From Paraburkholderia sp. BCC1884 (GTDB lineage Bacteria; Pseudomonadota; Gammaproteobacteria; Burkholderiales; Burkholderiaceae), in assembly GCF_900996225.1 (NCBI RefSeq), contig NZ_CAAJGL010000123.1:248001-312000 (forward strand): a stretch of DNA of 64,000 nucleotides, given 5' to 3'. The notes beneath the pieces were generated by a model. It worked only from the letters and a program-made list of their open reading frames with translations. It did not search any database and was not told where the DNA came from. Of the stretch, positions 37,432 through 46,119 are shown one piece after another. How positions within the stretch are numbered: the first letter of the stretch is position 1; every line of letters starts with the position of its first letter. Made by a program: the position numbers and the translations under genes.

Positions 37432-40400
37432 GGAGTTGCTCCTCTGCGCGATAGATCAGGCTGACTCGTACGTCTGGCCCGAGCACTTGATTTTTTGACC
37501 TTCACCCGTGTAGTTACCCGTTGAAAGGTACGGCGGGCGGCTAGTCCGCATTGCCGTCGTTGGCGTGATGCGTTGGTTAGCTCGCTGGCATTTCAATCAG
37601 GATTGCATATCACTTTTCGTAGAATGCGTTGGATGAAATCGCGCTCATGACACACGTGTGCGCCACGAAGTTGGCTTTCTTCATCATCCGACTCCGTCGT
37701 TGCATGCATATAAACGAGTCGCCGCTAAACTGAGACCGAGTATAGGCAGATCGAACAGAACGAGGCTTCGGGACTGCACGGTGTTTTAAAAAACGCACGA
37801 AAAGGTGACGCAACCGGTTGGGATGCGAGGACGGGTTGAGCTATCGGGCAGCGGCCGGTTCCAACTGTGGGAATTGCTTCGGCTGAAAGTTGTGTTGAAT
37901 CCTCGGCCTACCCTGCCCTCTTCTCATGGCGGATGTTTCTGGGTGGGTTCAATTTCTTTGGCGCGGTTTTGCTTGAGGGACGAGAGCGGCTACATCGGCT
38001 AGCGCCGGCAGTTGACGGATTTCGTCCCGATCCTGCGATAGGGCGCCGCGGATCTTTGAATGTGCGACGAGCCGTCGGCGTCCGGTTTCCGTGTATCGGT
38101 TCCTGATAGACGGGCCGTTCTGCGTTCGGCTGAGTCGGGCGCGTCGAAGGAAAATTTTTGCGCGTTTAGTCTGAGAGATGGCAGTGGTTGTTCACGGACG
38201 AGATCGACTCGTAGCCGGAAGCGCTACGCGCGACGTCACAATGGGCGACAGGGGACGCAACGATCGAAAGGCAATTGCGTGGGGTGTCGAACCAGCGACT
38301 GTCATCCCGATCAGAGCAGCGCCTCCGAATCTGATTGAGCCTTACGAGACGTTGGGACATTGGGTTGCTCGGCGCTAGGCGCCAACTCGAGTCTTGACTC
38401 GGGCATTGCACGCAAGTGTGAATAGCGCCGACGCACAGCAGATAGCCTGCGCAGAACGCGGAAGCTTCATTTCATAGCTGTGCTCGCTTGTCTTTCTATT
38501 CAATGGCGACGGCTTCGCTGACATGGGTGGGCAACGATCCGATTTGTGGGCAAATTCCACCTTCGTCATGACATTACAAAATACGTAGTATTTGCTACGC
38601 AAAGTACGACGAGCTGCGTCTTTTCGTAATTATGCGGTCCTCGACAGCTTGCGCCGCCGAGAATGGTGTCGGATCGTGAAACAGTGCTTCAAAATTTGCC
38701 CCTATTACTCTGAAGATCCTTTACTGGAAGGGCTTTTCGGCACTTCGCACGTTTGCGTCAGATGTTTCACGGGTCGCTGCCTGCCGCGAGTTGCACCAGT
38801 CGGCGAAACTTTGGATTTCTCTTTCGAAAATATGATGTTTTGCCGCTTATTTTAATTCGGAGTGCAAATCAATCGTGTTAGTTGGCATTGAGCAAATTTG
38901 CTTTGGTGCGGGCGAATCTAAAAAATTTCGTGACTGAAAGGTCGACTACGGACCCCCTTCACCCGAAATCGCACGCTGAACTTGGCAATCGTGAGGCTTG
39001 TTTTAGAACTGCAATGACGGGCGACCTTTTCGCCAGTCGGACCCGCTTATGTGCGGTACGTATGGGTGGCTGTTGTGCAATCGAGCCGGTCGCGTACGTG
39101 ATTCCGAGGGACTATTTCCCGGTTTGAACCTTGGCGCGTGGCTCACGTTTGACAGTCCCCGAATTATCGAAGAACAGCAAACTTGTCAAATCGCAACAAA
39201 GCGAAATGCGGCTTTTTGGTTAGCATTCGCGTACGGACATTGCCGGGGCGGGTGCGCCCCGACACGGTCAAAATCCAATGTTCAGCCGGGTGCTTTTGCG
39301 GTGGCGTGAGTCTCACCGTCTAGTTTCGACCACGCTCGTGGCGATCCGCATTACATGGTGCGAGGCCGGGCTGACAAAAACACTTGGCTTTCCCGTGGAC
39401 TGGCACGGGGAAATTTCGCCCAGATAAGCCTTGCTTAGTCCGTACTGCAGCCACGTTGCTGGCCACGACAGGGCGTTCGCAATCGATTTTCCAAGCACGA
39501 AGGGACACATTGCTACGCGCCGCCAGTCTGGTTCTGGCTGCATGTTTGGTCGCACTGCGGCGTCGGATGGTATTGCGCGAAGTGTCAAATTAGCTAGTGA
39601 GCAGTTCACTAGCTTTCGGAAATCCGAAGCGTCGTGCTTAGCTCGATGGAGCGGGCCAGCCTGCTGGTTGGCCGGCGGGCGCTCCGATAGATCTAGCCAC
39701 ATCTGCCCGCGGCAAGTCGTAATGTGTGGGCGCACAAATAGAGACCCGCGCGGCGACGGGAAGGTAGCTGATTTTGGGCAGGGACTGGCGCGCGCGGTGG
39801 ACGCGCCAGTCGCCTAGATTATGAGGCGGGGTGGGAAGCGAGGTACCTAATGACTGTAGTGAATTCGGCACGGCCGCATGAGATCGACCGCGTGCTCGTA
39901 CTCTCCAGCGCATCCCGACTTTGCCGTATGACACATCTCTGACTTCGAAGAGCATCCCCGCGCGTCACCCCTGCGAAACGTCATCTGCGCGGACGGACGA
40001 GTCAAACGATGATTTCAAGCCTGACAAGTTGAACGCGACGTGCCGGCGGGTATCACGCGCATCGCGTGATTAACGAAGGCAATATCCATCACTCCCGCGG
40101 CGGTCGACGCCCCGCCGCTATTTGATCCGATATGCGCGGACACATCCTCGTTCATGTCTCATGCCTCCATTGACCGAGAGTTCCCTTGCATTTCGCGGCA
40201 GCGGATCCAACCGCCTCGACACAACGCTGGCGCGCAATGCGCCAATTGCGATGGTCATCGCTCCCACGAAACTCGTCCACGAAGCGGGCCGTCGGTCGTT
40301 GACAATGGCTTTCTGCCTCGTCGATTGACGTCGGTATTTTCGCTGCTCGAAGCTCTGAGCACCGGGGCGTTTGGCACACGCCGATAGATTGACGTCGAGT

Positions 40401-41017
40401 TCTCATCGACGGCTTGGCGCCGGCAACCCGGCCAAACTTCATCGATTGCCGCCGCAGTTCAATGTCCGCGCGGGTCGTTCGAGTCTCGAAAGCTCCGTCC
40501 GATTCCAATAGACGAAACGCAGCACCTAGGCGACCAATTCGCCGCGCGTCATGTAGCGACGTCACGATCGGTGTCGGGCCGGCGAGCCGGACATTAGTAA
40601 GTCTCGGGACGGCGAAAAGCGCGTCTGAGCGATTAAGAATGTTTCGCGTGCAAAGCGCGATTGATTCTTAGTGAGCAGAGAACGTTAAACAGTTGCGGCG
40701 GTGGGATTGTTGCTCGTTCATGTCAGTGTCAGTCAGATTCAGCGAGATATATGCCTGCACGATAGCTCTCGAGTTTTCCTTTTGTCCGTGCGGCAGACGA
40801 GCGTCTACATACCACGGATGACGAAATCGGCTCGGCCTTACACGAAAGATTCATCGCGATTCGGTTGTGCGCTCGATGTGTGGCTGATTGCACGACGCTA
40901 ACATCAACACGCCGGGGTTAGACGGCGACGAGCGGGAGTCTCGCCTGAATCTTTGCTTAGAGAAATCACGGGCTAATCGTTACTAAGAGGCGAAGATTCG
41001 CTGCTGGAATGCACTTC
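37432..41017. other. Gene-poor region preceding the partition locus
   Basis: About 3.6 kb with only short open frames, none with recognisable protein motifs. Base composition looks less GC-rich than the flanking genes. Two perfect short inverted repeats were seen: AAATAC-GTA-GTATTT at 38579-38593 and ATCACGCG-CAT-CGCGTGAT at 40052-40070. The segment next to 37432 should contain the fumC promoter. The rest may be decayed sequence, origin-proximal spacer or undetected RNA genes. Confidence 0.5.
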
Positions 41018-41020
41018 AAA

Positions 41021-41038
41021 GTGTCCGGATCCGGACAC
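41021..41038. repeat. Candidate parS centromere site 1
   Basis: GTGTCCGGATCCGGACAC, a perfect 18-base palindrome that extends to 24 bases with flanking AAA/TTT (41018-41041). It is the first of three copies just beyond the 3' end of parB. Confidence 0.8.
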
Positions 41039-41204
41039 TTTTTGGCTGCGAGCCTGAACGTTCTTGAATTGCCTCCTGCGTCAAACATCGCACCGTCAAG
41101 CTCGACGCTGCCCGGCTTCTCTATCGCGTTCCTTACCGCGCGACGCATCAGCCCTTTTACCCGACCGAAATCGCTTTCCACGCCAAAGAATATGCGCGTC
41201 AAAA

Positions 41205-41222
41205 CTGTCCGGATCCGGACAC
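41205..41222. repeat. Candidate parS centromere site 2
   Basis: CTGTCCGGATCCGGACAC, identical to site 1 except for the first base, 184 bases downstream of it. The inner 16-base palindrome (41206-41221) is intact. Confidence 0.78.
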
Positions 41223-41323
41223 CTTTAAGCTCACGTCGAGTGCACGCGGCCGCTTCAGCGAGAGAACCAAACAGTTCCTAAATCCCATGGACATTGAAAC
41301 CAAACTCTGCAACCCGCGAAAAA

Positions 41324-41341
41324 GTGTCCGGATCCGGACAC
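41324..41341. repeat. Candidate parS centromere site 3
   Basis: GTGTCCGGATCCGGACAC again, a perfect copy 119 bases after site 2 and 20 bases before the parAB terminator. Confidence 0.8.
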
Positions 41342-41360
41342 CACCTCCACAAGCAGACGT

Positions 41361-41382
41361 AAAAAAACCCGCCAGTGGCGGG
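41361..41382 (-). terminator. Rho-independent terminator of parAB
   Basis: The stem CCCGCC (41368-41373) with GGCGGG (41377-41382) and loop AGT is followed on the minus strand by seven T's (41361-41367). It begins 10 bases after the parB stop codon. Confidence 0.9.
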
Positions 41383-41391
41383 TTCGTACAT

Positions 41392-42360
41392 TCACTCCGG
41401 ACGGAGCGAGAACATCTTTCCAATATGCTCTCGTATCTCTGCCTCCTGTTCGTCGGTCAACATCCCGGCTTTGAATTTAAGAGTCAACCCTTTGTCGTCC
41501 CGCGTAATGCTTCCAGCCTGGGTCTTCCCCGCGAATATCTTCAGAATGCTCCGCCCCCCGGAGTCACTGCCGTTGGTCGCCCGATTGACATGCGCACTGA
41601 TAGTCGAAGCCACTTTGCTTTGTACCAGGTCCCCGGCCAAAAGGAGCGGCCAAATCTCCGATAACGCAGCCACGCCGGCGTCACCGGTCCTTTTGAGGGC
41701 GAGAACGATATCTTGCGCCGCCGTTCCGGCCAACAAAGAAGGGTTCAGATCGAGATCTCGTTTGACGAAGTCCGGCAGATCATCAAATGCGAGGAAACGG
41801 TAGAGATCGTTCCGTGTTACACCCATCACATCCGCGAGGCGCGTTCGCTTCGGAAACTCCGACTCCGCCCGACGAATGGCAATAGCGATCTCGTAATCGG
41901 AAAGGTCGTCGCGCGTGACGTTTTCCATCAGCGCAAGCGCCGCCATATCCTGATCCGTGCACTCAATCACTACCGCTTTGACGGTCGGGCGATTAACAAG
42001 CTTGTGAGCGCGCCATCTCCGCTCGCCCGCTACTAGCTGGTACGCGTCGCCCACGCGACGAACGGTGATAGCCTGCAGCAGCCCGACCTCCCCGATCGAC
42101 CGGGCGAGCTCAGCCAGTTTGGCTTCATTGAATTGCCGGCGCGGCTGCCAGGGATTCGGCGAGAGCTCGTCGACAGCGATTTCTGTCGCGGTACCTTGCT
42201 TCTCCAGTTCCTGAATTCGCAATTGGGCAACAGCCAATGCGCTCGTAATTCCAGGCATTGTCTGCGGACCACGCGAGGGCTTTTTGGCCTCACCCTTGAA
42301 GTCCGCGGGCGTTGCCAAGTTCGCGGTTTTTGCAAGTAACTGCTCGCGGATATTGGTCAT
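41392..42360 (-). CDS. parB: ParB-family partition protein
   Basis: CTP-dependent centromere-binding protein of 322 aa. The ParB/Srx domain includes NPWQPRRQF, the CTP-binding GERRWRAHKL and LMENVTRDDLSDYEIA. The HTH follows (RLADVMGVTRNDLYRFLAFDDLP), and a C-terminal region of about 60 residues would dimerise. Its start overlaps the parA stop by four bases (ATGA). It ends just before a terminator and the three palindromic repeats, which are its likely binding sites. This is the partition module of a large low-copy replicon, not the chromosome 1 parB type. Confidence 0.95.
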   Translation of the reverse strand: MTNIREQLLAKTANLATPADFKGEAKKPSRGPQTMPGITSALAVAQLRIQELEKQGTATEIAVDELSPNPWQPRRQFNEAKLAELARSIGEVGLLQAITVRRVGDAYQLVAGERRWRAHKLVNRPTVKAVVIECTDQDMAALALMENVTRDDLSDYEIAIAIRRAESEFPKRTRLADVMGVTRNDLYRFLAFDDLPDFVKRDLDLNPSLLAGTAAQDIVLALKRTGDAGVAALSEIWPLLLAGDLVQSKVASTISAHVNRATNGSDSGGRSILKIFAGKTQAGSITRDDKGLTLKFKAGMLTDEQEAEIREHIGKMFSLRPE

Positions 42361-43571
42361 GCTGCTGACTCCTTCCAGTTCTTAACAAACATATCGTCAA
42401 GCCACTTTGAGTACTGCATCATGGGTTGCTTCACCCGCTGCAGCGACTTGGCGCTCGAGTGCGTACTGACAATGTCCAGCGCGGTAGAAAATGACAGAGC
42501 GCCGCCGCTCATCACGGAACTGGCCGGAATTTCGAACGGGTCCAACCATCGACCGTACGCGCTCTGCGCCCACTGCCGCACGACCGGTGCAGACGAAGTC
42601 TTGCCGTAGTCGACCTTGGAGAGCAGTACCGAAATGAAGTCGTAGACCTTGTCTTCCTCGTAAGGGAGAAAATCTTCTGCGACATCCGAAAACAAACGCC
42701 AGAACGCCAGCGAACTAATAAAGTCCAGGTTCTCCGGAATCATCGGCATGACTAACGCGTCCGCGGCGAGCAGCGCGTTCAGATTCATGTACGACAGCGA
42801 CGGTGACGTGTCGATCAGAATGTAATCATATTGAGACCGCAGCGGCTCGAGGCCTTCGCGCAAAACGGACCAGAACCTGTAACCCTGCATGGTCTTTTGC
42901 CGCGCCGGTAGCAGAAACTCGGCGCCATACAGAAACGTATGTCCGGGGATGATGTCGAGACCGTCCCAGTAAGTTGACTGGACTTGCCCGGTAAGGCCGC
43001 CTTCCAGGTTCTGATCATAGATATACGGAAGGACCGTATCTTCGCCCGTGATCTCCTTCTCAGCGTAGAGTCCGCAGAGTTCAGACGCCGAGGCTTGCGG
43101 ATCCAGATCGATCAGTAAGACTTTTCGACCGAAAAGCGTCAAAGCCTGCGCGAGGCAGACTGTTGTCGTCGTCTTCGCCGAGCCGCCCTTCAGCTGCGCG
43201 GTGGTCAGCACCTTGCCGCGGAAATTGCCGTCAGTTTCTCCGAGCCGTGTCTGGTAAATGTCCGACGCCAACTTGATCCAGACCCGCGCCTCAGCCAGCG
43301 TGAACGTCCGGCTGCGGCCGGTACCGTTCAATGTGCCGGACGGAAGCCCGGAGTCAGCCTTCGTCGCGAGATATTGAATTTGCTGCCGAGTGAGATTGCA
43401 CATCTCGGCAAGCTCACTGATGGTATAGATTGGGGCTTCTTTGCGAGGGCGGGGTGCCAGAATTTGCTCGCGCAGATTGTCAGAGAAAGGCGCGAGGTTG
43501 TCCGCGAAATCCGCGACTTCGCGCAAAGTGACCTTTCGGTCCTCCATCGGTAAGGTGCCTACGTGGGCCAT
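42357..43571 (-). CDS. parA: ParA-family partition ATPase with N-terminal DNA-binding region
   Basis: Walker-type partition ATPase of 404 aa. An N-terminal region of about 110 residues with a MerR/HTH-like segment (YTISELAEMCNLTRQQIQYLATKA) marks a type Ia ParA that also represses its own promoter. The ATPase follows, with the deviant Walker A KGGSAKTTTTV, LLIDLDPQAS and YILIDTSPSL. ATG 43571 has GGAG upstream and is preferred over 43547 and over more distal starts. It is divergent from repA across the origin region and co-translated with parB. Confidence 0.94.
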   Translation of the reverse strand: MAHVGTLPMEDRKVTLREVADFADNLAPFSDNLREQILAPRPRKEAPIYTISELAEMCNLTRQQIQYLATKADSGLPSGTLNGTGRSRTFTLAEARVWIKLASDIYQTRLGETDGNFRGKVLTTAQLKGGSAKTTTTVCLAQALTLFGRKVLLIDLDPQASASELCGLYAEKEITGEDTVLPYIYDQNLEGGLTGQVQSTYWDGLDIIPGHTFLYGAEFLLPARQKTMQGYRFWSVLREGLEPLRSQYDYILIDTSPSLSYMNLNALLAADALVMPMIPENLDFISSLAFWRLFSDVAEDFLPYEEDKVYDFISVLLSKVDYGKTSSAPVVRQWAQSAYGRWLDPFEIPASSVMSGGALSFSTALDIVSTHSSAKSLQRVKQPMMQYSKWLDDMFVKNWKESAA

Positions 43572-43797
43572 TCTGCACTTCTCCGTGTTTTGACGTTGAA
43601 GCGCAGAATACACGAAAGTGCGTAAACAATCCTGCAATCCGTCAAATTCCTTAGTCTTTTTTTAAAAAACCGGTCTAAGTTTTTGTTATTTAGCGCATTT
43701 CCCTAGCCGCAAGCACTCCGCGGCTGGTCACTGACATCGCAAACTTAATCACAAAAAGAGAACTAACCGTTTTCCTTGGCGAAGCGCGTCAGTGCGC

Positions 43798-43833
43798 GCG
43801 CACAAAAACCGCCCCGAGGTGGTTTTTGTGCGC
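43798..43833. repeat. Long inverted repeat made of two opposed iterons
   Basis: A 16-bp near-perfect hairpin (one G-T pair) with tetraloop CCGA. Its arms contain CACAAAAACC (43801-43810) and GGTTTTTGTG (43821-43830), which are head-to-head copies of the iteron core. It may be a Rep dimer operator, a handcuffing site or a bidirectional terminator. Confidence 0.75.
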
Positions 43834-44021
43834 AACCAGATTCCAGAACAATTACCTTTATAAATCAACGCATTACCAATGCCCAGGACTCAAGCGGCAT
43901 GGACGGTTTTTCGTTGGCCGACTCAGGTCTGTTAGCTTTTTTTTAAAACATAAACCCACCCGCAAACAGACAGGGCCCGAAAAACCCTTATAAATCAACA
44001 ACAACCCCTGTGGATAGGGAT

Positions 44022-44203
44022 GGTTTTTGTGCTAACCGGGACGGTTTTTGTGCCGTTGAAGTCGAAAATTGGGTTCTCGGAGTCGAATTTTGTGAGAAGA
44101 GGGGTGCAAGTTGGGCCGCGACAGAGGCGGTTTTTGTGCTGACTATCCTGTGAGGGGTCGAAAAGACCAACATCCACGCGCGCGGAAGGGGGTGGTTTTT
44201 GTG
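44022..44203 (+). repeat. Direct iterons GGTTTTTGTG (four copies)
   Basis: Exact copies of GGTTTTTGTG start at 44022, 44043, 44129 and 44194, all in the same orientation, usually followed by C and a partly conserved TNAC. A degenerate copy (GGTTTTTCGT) lies at 43905-43914 and an inverted partial copy near 43750. These are probable RepA binding sites; the last one abuts the repA promoter. Confidence 0.85.
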
Positions 44204-44231
44204 TTGACACCTTTTACGTCCCTGCTAGAGT
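44204..44231 (+). promoter_or_regulatory. Candidate repA promoter
   Basis: A perfect -35 TTGACA (44204-44209) and a -10-like TAGAGT (44226-44231) are separated by 16 bases. The -35 box directly follows the last iteron, so RepA bound there would compete with RNA polymerase. The start of transcription would fall near 44238. Confidence 0.65.
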
Positions 44232-44238
44232 GCCCGGC

Positions 44239-44253
44239 ATGGAACTGAGTTAA
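44239..44253 (+). other. Four-codon leader ORF directly before repA
   Basis: ATG GAA CTG AGT TAA ends at the base just before the repA ATG (44254), and its ATG lies almost at the predicted transcription start. It may couple or tune repA translation, but could be chance. Confidence 0.35.
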
Positions 44254-45654
44254 ATGGAAAACCACAGCCTCCCCGTCACGCCGCATCAGCTTGCCCTGGA
44301 CATCTACGAGGATATGTCCGGCCAAGGCTCGTCTATTAGCGACGCGTCGAGAGACATCGGTTTTCTGCGCAACAATATCTTCACGCGGGTCGGCGGCCTC
44401 GGCATTGCCGCGCGTCGGGTCCTGGATGCTGCCTACTTTCTCGTTGCCGCCAAGGCGCCGGACGAGCTGATCGACGACAAGGTTTATACCTTCACCGCAG
44501 AGATCAACTACTTCAAGTGGTTGATGCGTTACGACAGCCGCAACCACAGCCACCTCGTTGCCCAGATGAGGGCTGCGGCAAAGGCGCGCGTTGAAATCAT
44601 GACCGCGCCGTCAATCGAAGAACTCACGGACAAAGACGCGTGGGGCACGATTAGCCTGCTCGGCGATTGCTATATCGATCGCGGGCTTGTCTGCGTTTTG
44701 TTGTCGGGCCGAGTGATCAAATACCTGATTAGCCCTTACAAAGCCCATTGGCTTAGCTTGAGGGCGTCGACGGCATTTTCGCTTTCGCTTTCCAGAGCGA
44801 TTTACGACCGCCTGATTCCTTGCGAAGGGCATGGGGTGACGGAATGGTTCGCTTACGAAGAAATTTTGGAGTGGCCCGGCAAAGTGGGCGAGTCCAGAAG
44901 AGAAGTCAAAGAGTTTAAAAAACGCTTTCTCGAACCAGCGATCACCCAGCTCAACGAGGTTTCCGATTTCGACGTGAGTTGGGAAGCGAACGGCGATCGG
45001 CTGCCCCCGGAAAAGCTGAAGATGCGTTTCCGCTTCACAAAGAAGCAGGGGGCGGACGCTGCGCGCGCGGGTATCGACGATTCAATGTATCTCGTCCTTC
45101 ACGACGAGTTCGCATTCGGGACCGAAGATTTCGAGCGTATCGCCCACAATCGCGGCGAGTGGACCGACGCGCGTCTCATGCAGGCTGTCGAATACACGCG
45201 GCATCGCCTGAATGAAGGGAAGATTACTTCCAGCCCTAAAGGGTATTTGTGGAAGGCCCTCATCGGCAACTATCGCATCGGCGAGGCTGACAGAAAGATG
45301 GTGTCCGTCCGCGCAAATCTTCGAGAAGTCGGTAAGGACGAAGCCCGGTCCCGCAGTACGGCCGAAGCAAAACTTAATGCCAGCCTCGAAGCTCAGAACG
45401 AAGCCGCCAAGGCGAAAGTCGCGATGGAAGTGAAGACCGGCCGGGAGTTCTTCGAAGCCGTCGACGCAGCCATTCAACGCGACCTCTTTAACTCGTATAT
45501 CAGAGCGCTGATGGCACAGCGTCTGATTGAAAAGCAGGGCGTGAAGCGCGAAGAACTAAGCCCTCAGAACATCCTCGTCAAAGACAAAGTGATTGCGGAC
45601 TCGTTCTGTACCCACGTCTTCGCCAAGCGAAAGAAGATGCCCGCCGGGCAATAG
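44254..45654 (+). CDS. repA: Replication initiator protein (RepA/RepB, Rep_3-like)
   Basis: Predicted plasmid-type initiator of 466 aa. The N-terminal two-thirds carries features of tandem winged helices (LALDIYEDMSGQGSSISDASRDIGFLRNN; FSLSLSRAIYDRLIPCEGHGVTEWFAYEEILEWPG; REVKEFKKRFLEPAITQLNEVSDFDVSWE), the pattern used by iteron-binding initiators. The C-terminal third is helical and charged (AEAKLNASLEAQNEAAKAKVAMEVKTG). It sits directly downstream of iterons and divergent from parA, which strongly supports the role. The Shine-Dalgarno is modest. Similar initiators are found on Burkholderiaceae megaplasmids and secondary chromosomes. Confidence 0.88.
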   Translation: MENHSLPVTPHQLALDIYEDMSGQGSSISDASRDIGFLRNNIFTRVGGLGIAARRVLDAAYFLVAAKAPDELIDDKVYTFTAEINYFKWLMRYDSRNHSHLVAQMRAAAKARVEIMTAPSIEELTDKDAWGTISLLGDCYIDRGLVCVLLSGRVIKYLISPYKAHWLSLRASTAFSLSLSRAIYDRLIPCEGHGVTEWFAYEEILEWPGKVGESRREVKEFKKRFLEPAITQLNEVSDFDVSWEANGDRLPPEKLKMRFRFTKKQGADAARAGIDDSMYLVLHDEFAFGTEDFERIAHNRGEWTDARLMQAVEYTRHRLNEGKITSSPKGYLWKALIGNYRIGEADRKMVSVRANLREVGKDEARSRSTAEAKLNASLEAQNEAAKAKVAMEVKTGREFFEAVDAAIQRDLFNSYIRALMAQRLIEKQGVKREELSPQNILVKDKVIADSFCTHVFAKRKKMPAGQ

Positions 45655-46119
45655 AAACTGTTCGTGTGGCGATCGCCGTTTTCAATCCAGCACCCAGCGT
45701 CAATCGACTTGCGATAAATGGGCGCGTACGTCATTGAGCCCATTCTGTTTAGCACTGGCGCGTTTGAACAGACATACGCTTTGACGAGACGAGACCTTCC
45801 ACGAGTCAGCTCCTTTCTCCAATCGAACCTCTCGATCACACGCTGCGACGGTTTTTCCCGAGTCGCCTGCGCAATTCTCAGTGCATTGTCGAAAGAATTC
45901 CGCGACTGCCCCCTGTAGCATGAGCCTCACTGTAGCTCCGTCGCTGCGGCATGATCCACGCGATGATCGGCAGACGCGTCACGGTTGGTACACGCGCCGC
46001 ACATTGTCCAATTGAAGTAATTTAGGTATCCAGATCACACGTCCGATTCGGTGTGAAGGTGCGACCTGGGTGCGCTCGTCTATTGCGATAGTTGATTGAC
46101 TAACAAACTGGAGATGGTG
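45655..46119. other. Intergenic region downstream of repA
   Basis: 465 bases without a recognisable gene. It must hold the repA terminator and the promoter of the aldehyde dehydrogenase gene, but I see no strong hairpin, palindrome or iteron copy. Confidence 0.3.

Larger units (their letters stand above)
43572..44253. other. Replication origin region (oriV) between parA and repA
   Basis: A 682-base non-coding, AT-rich segment holding the iterons, a long inverted repeat, a 12-base direct repeat (TTATAAATCAAC at 43858-43869 and 43988-43999), a DnaA-box-like TGTGGATAG (44009-44017, one mismatch from consensus) and two T/A-rich runs (around 43657-43670 and 43930-43945). The parA and repA promoters also lie here. 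This is the layout of iteron-controlled plasmid origins. Confidence 0.85.

Noticed and set aside
39313..39817. Overlapping open frames on both strands (about 130-140 codons) in the gene-poor region.
   Set aside because: No motif, no good Shine-Dalgarno and mutual overlap; not supported as genes.
40152..40565. Minus-strand open frame of 137 codons in the gene-poor region.
   Set aside because: Arg-rich and motif-free with no clear start signal; likely spurious.
43658..43680. CTTAG...CTAAG flanking a T/A run upstream of parA as a ParA operator.
   Set aside because: Only five base pairs match; too weak to call beyond noting the AT-rich run in the origin.
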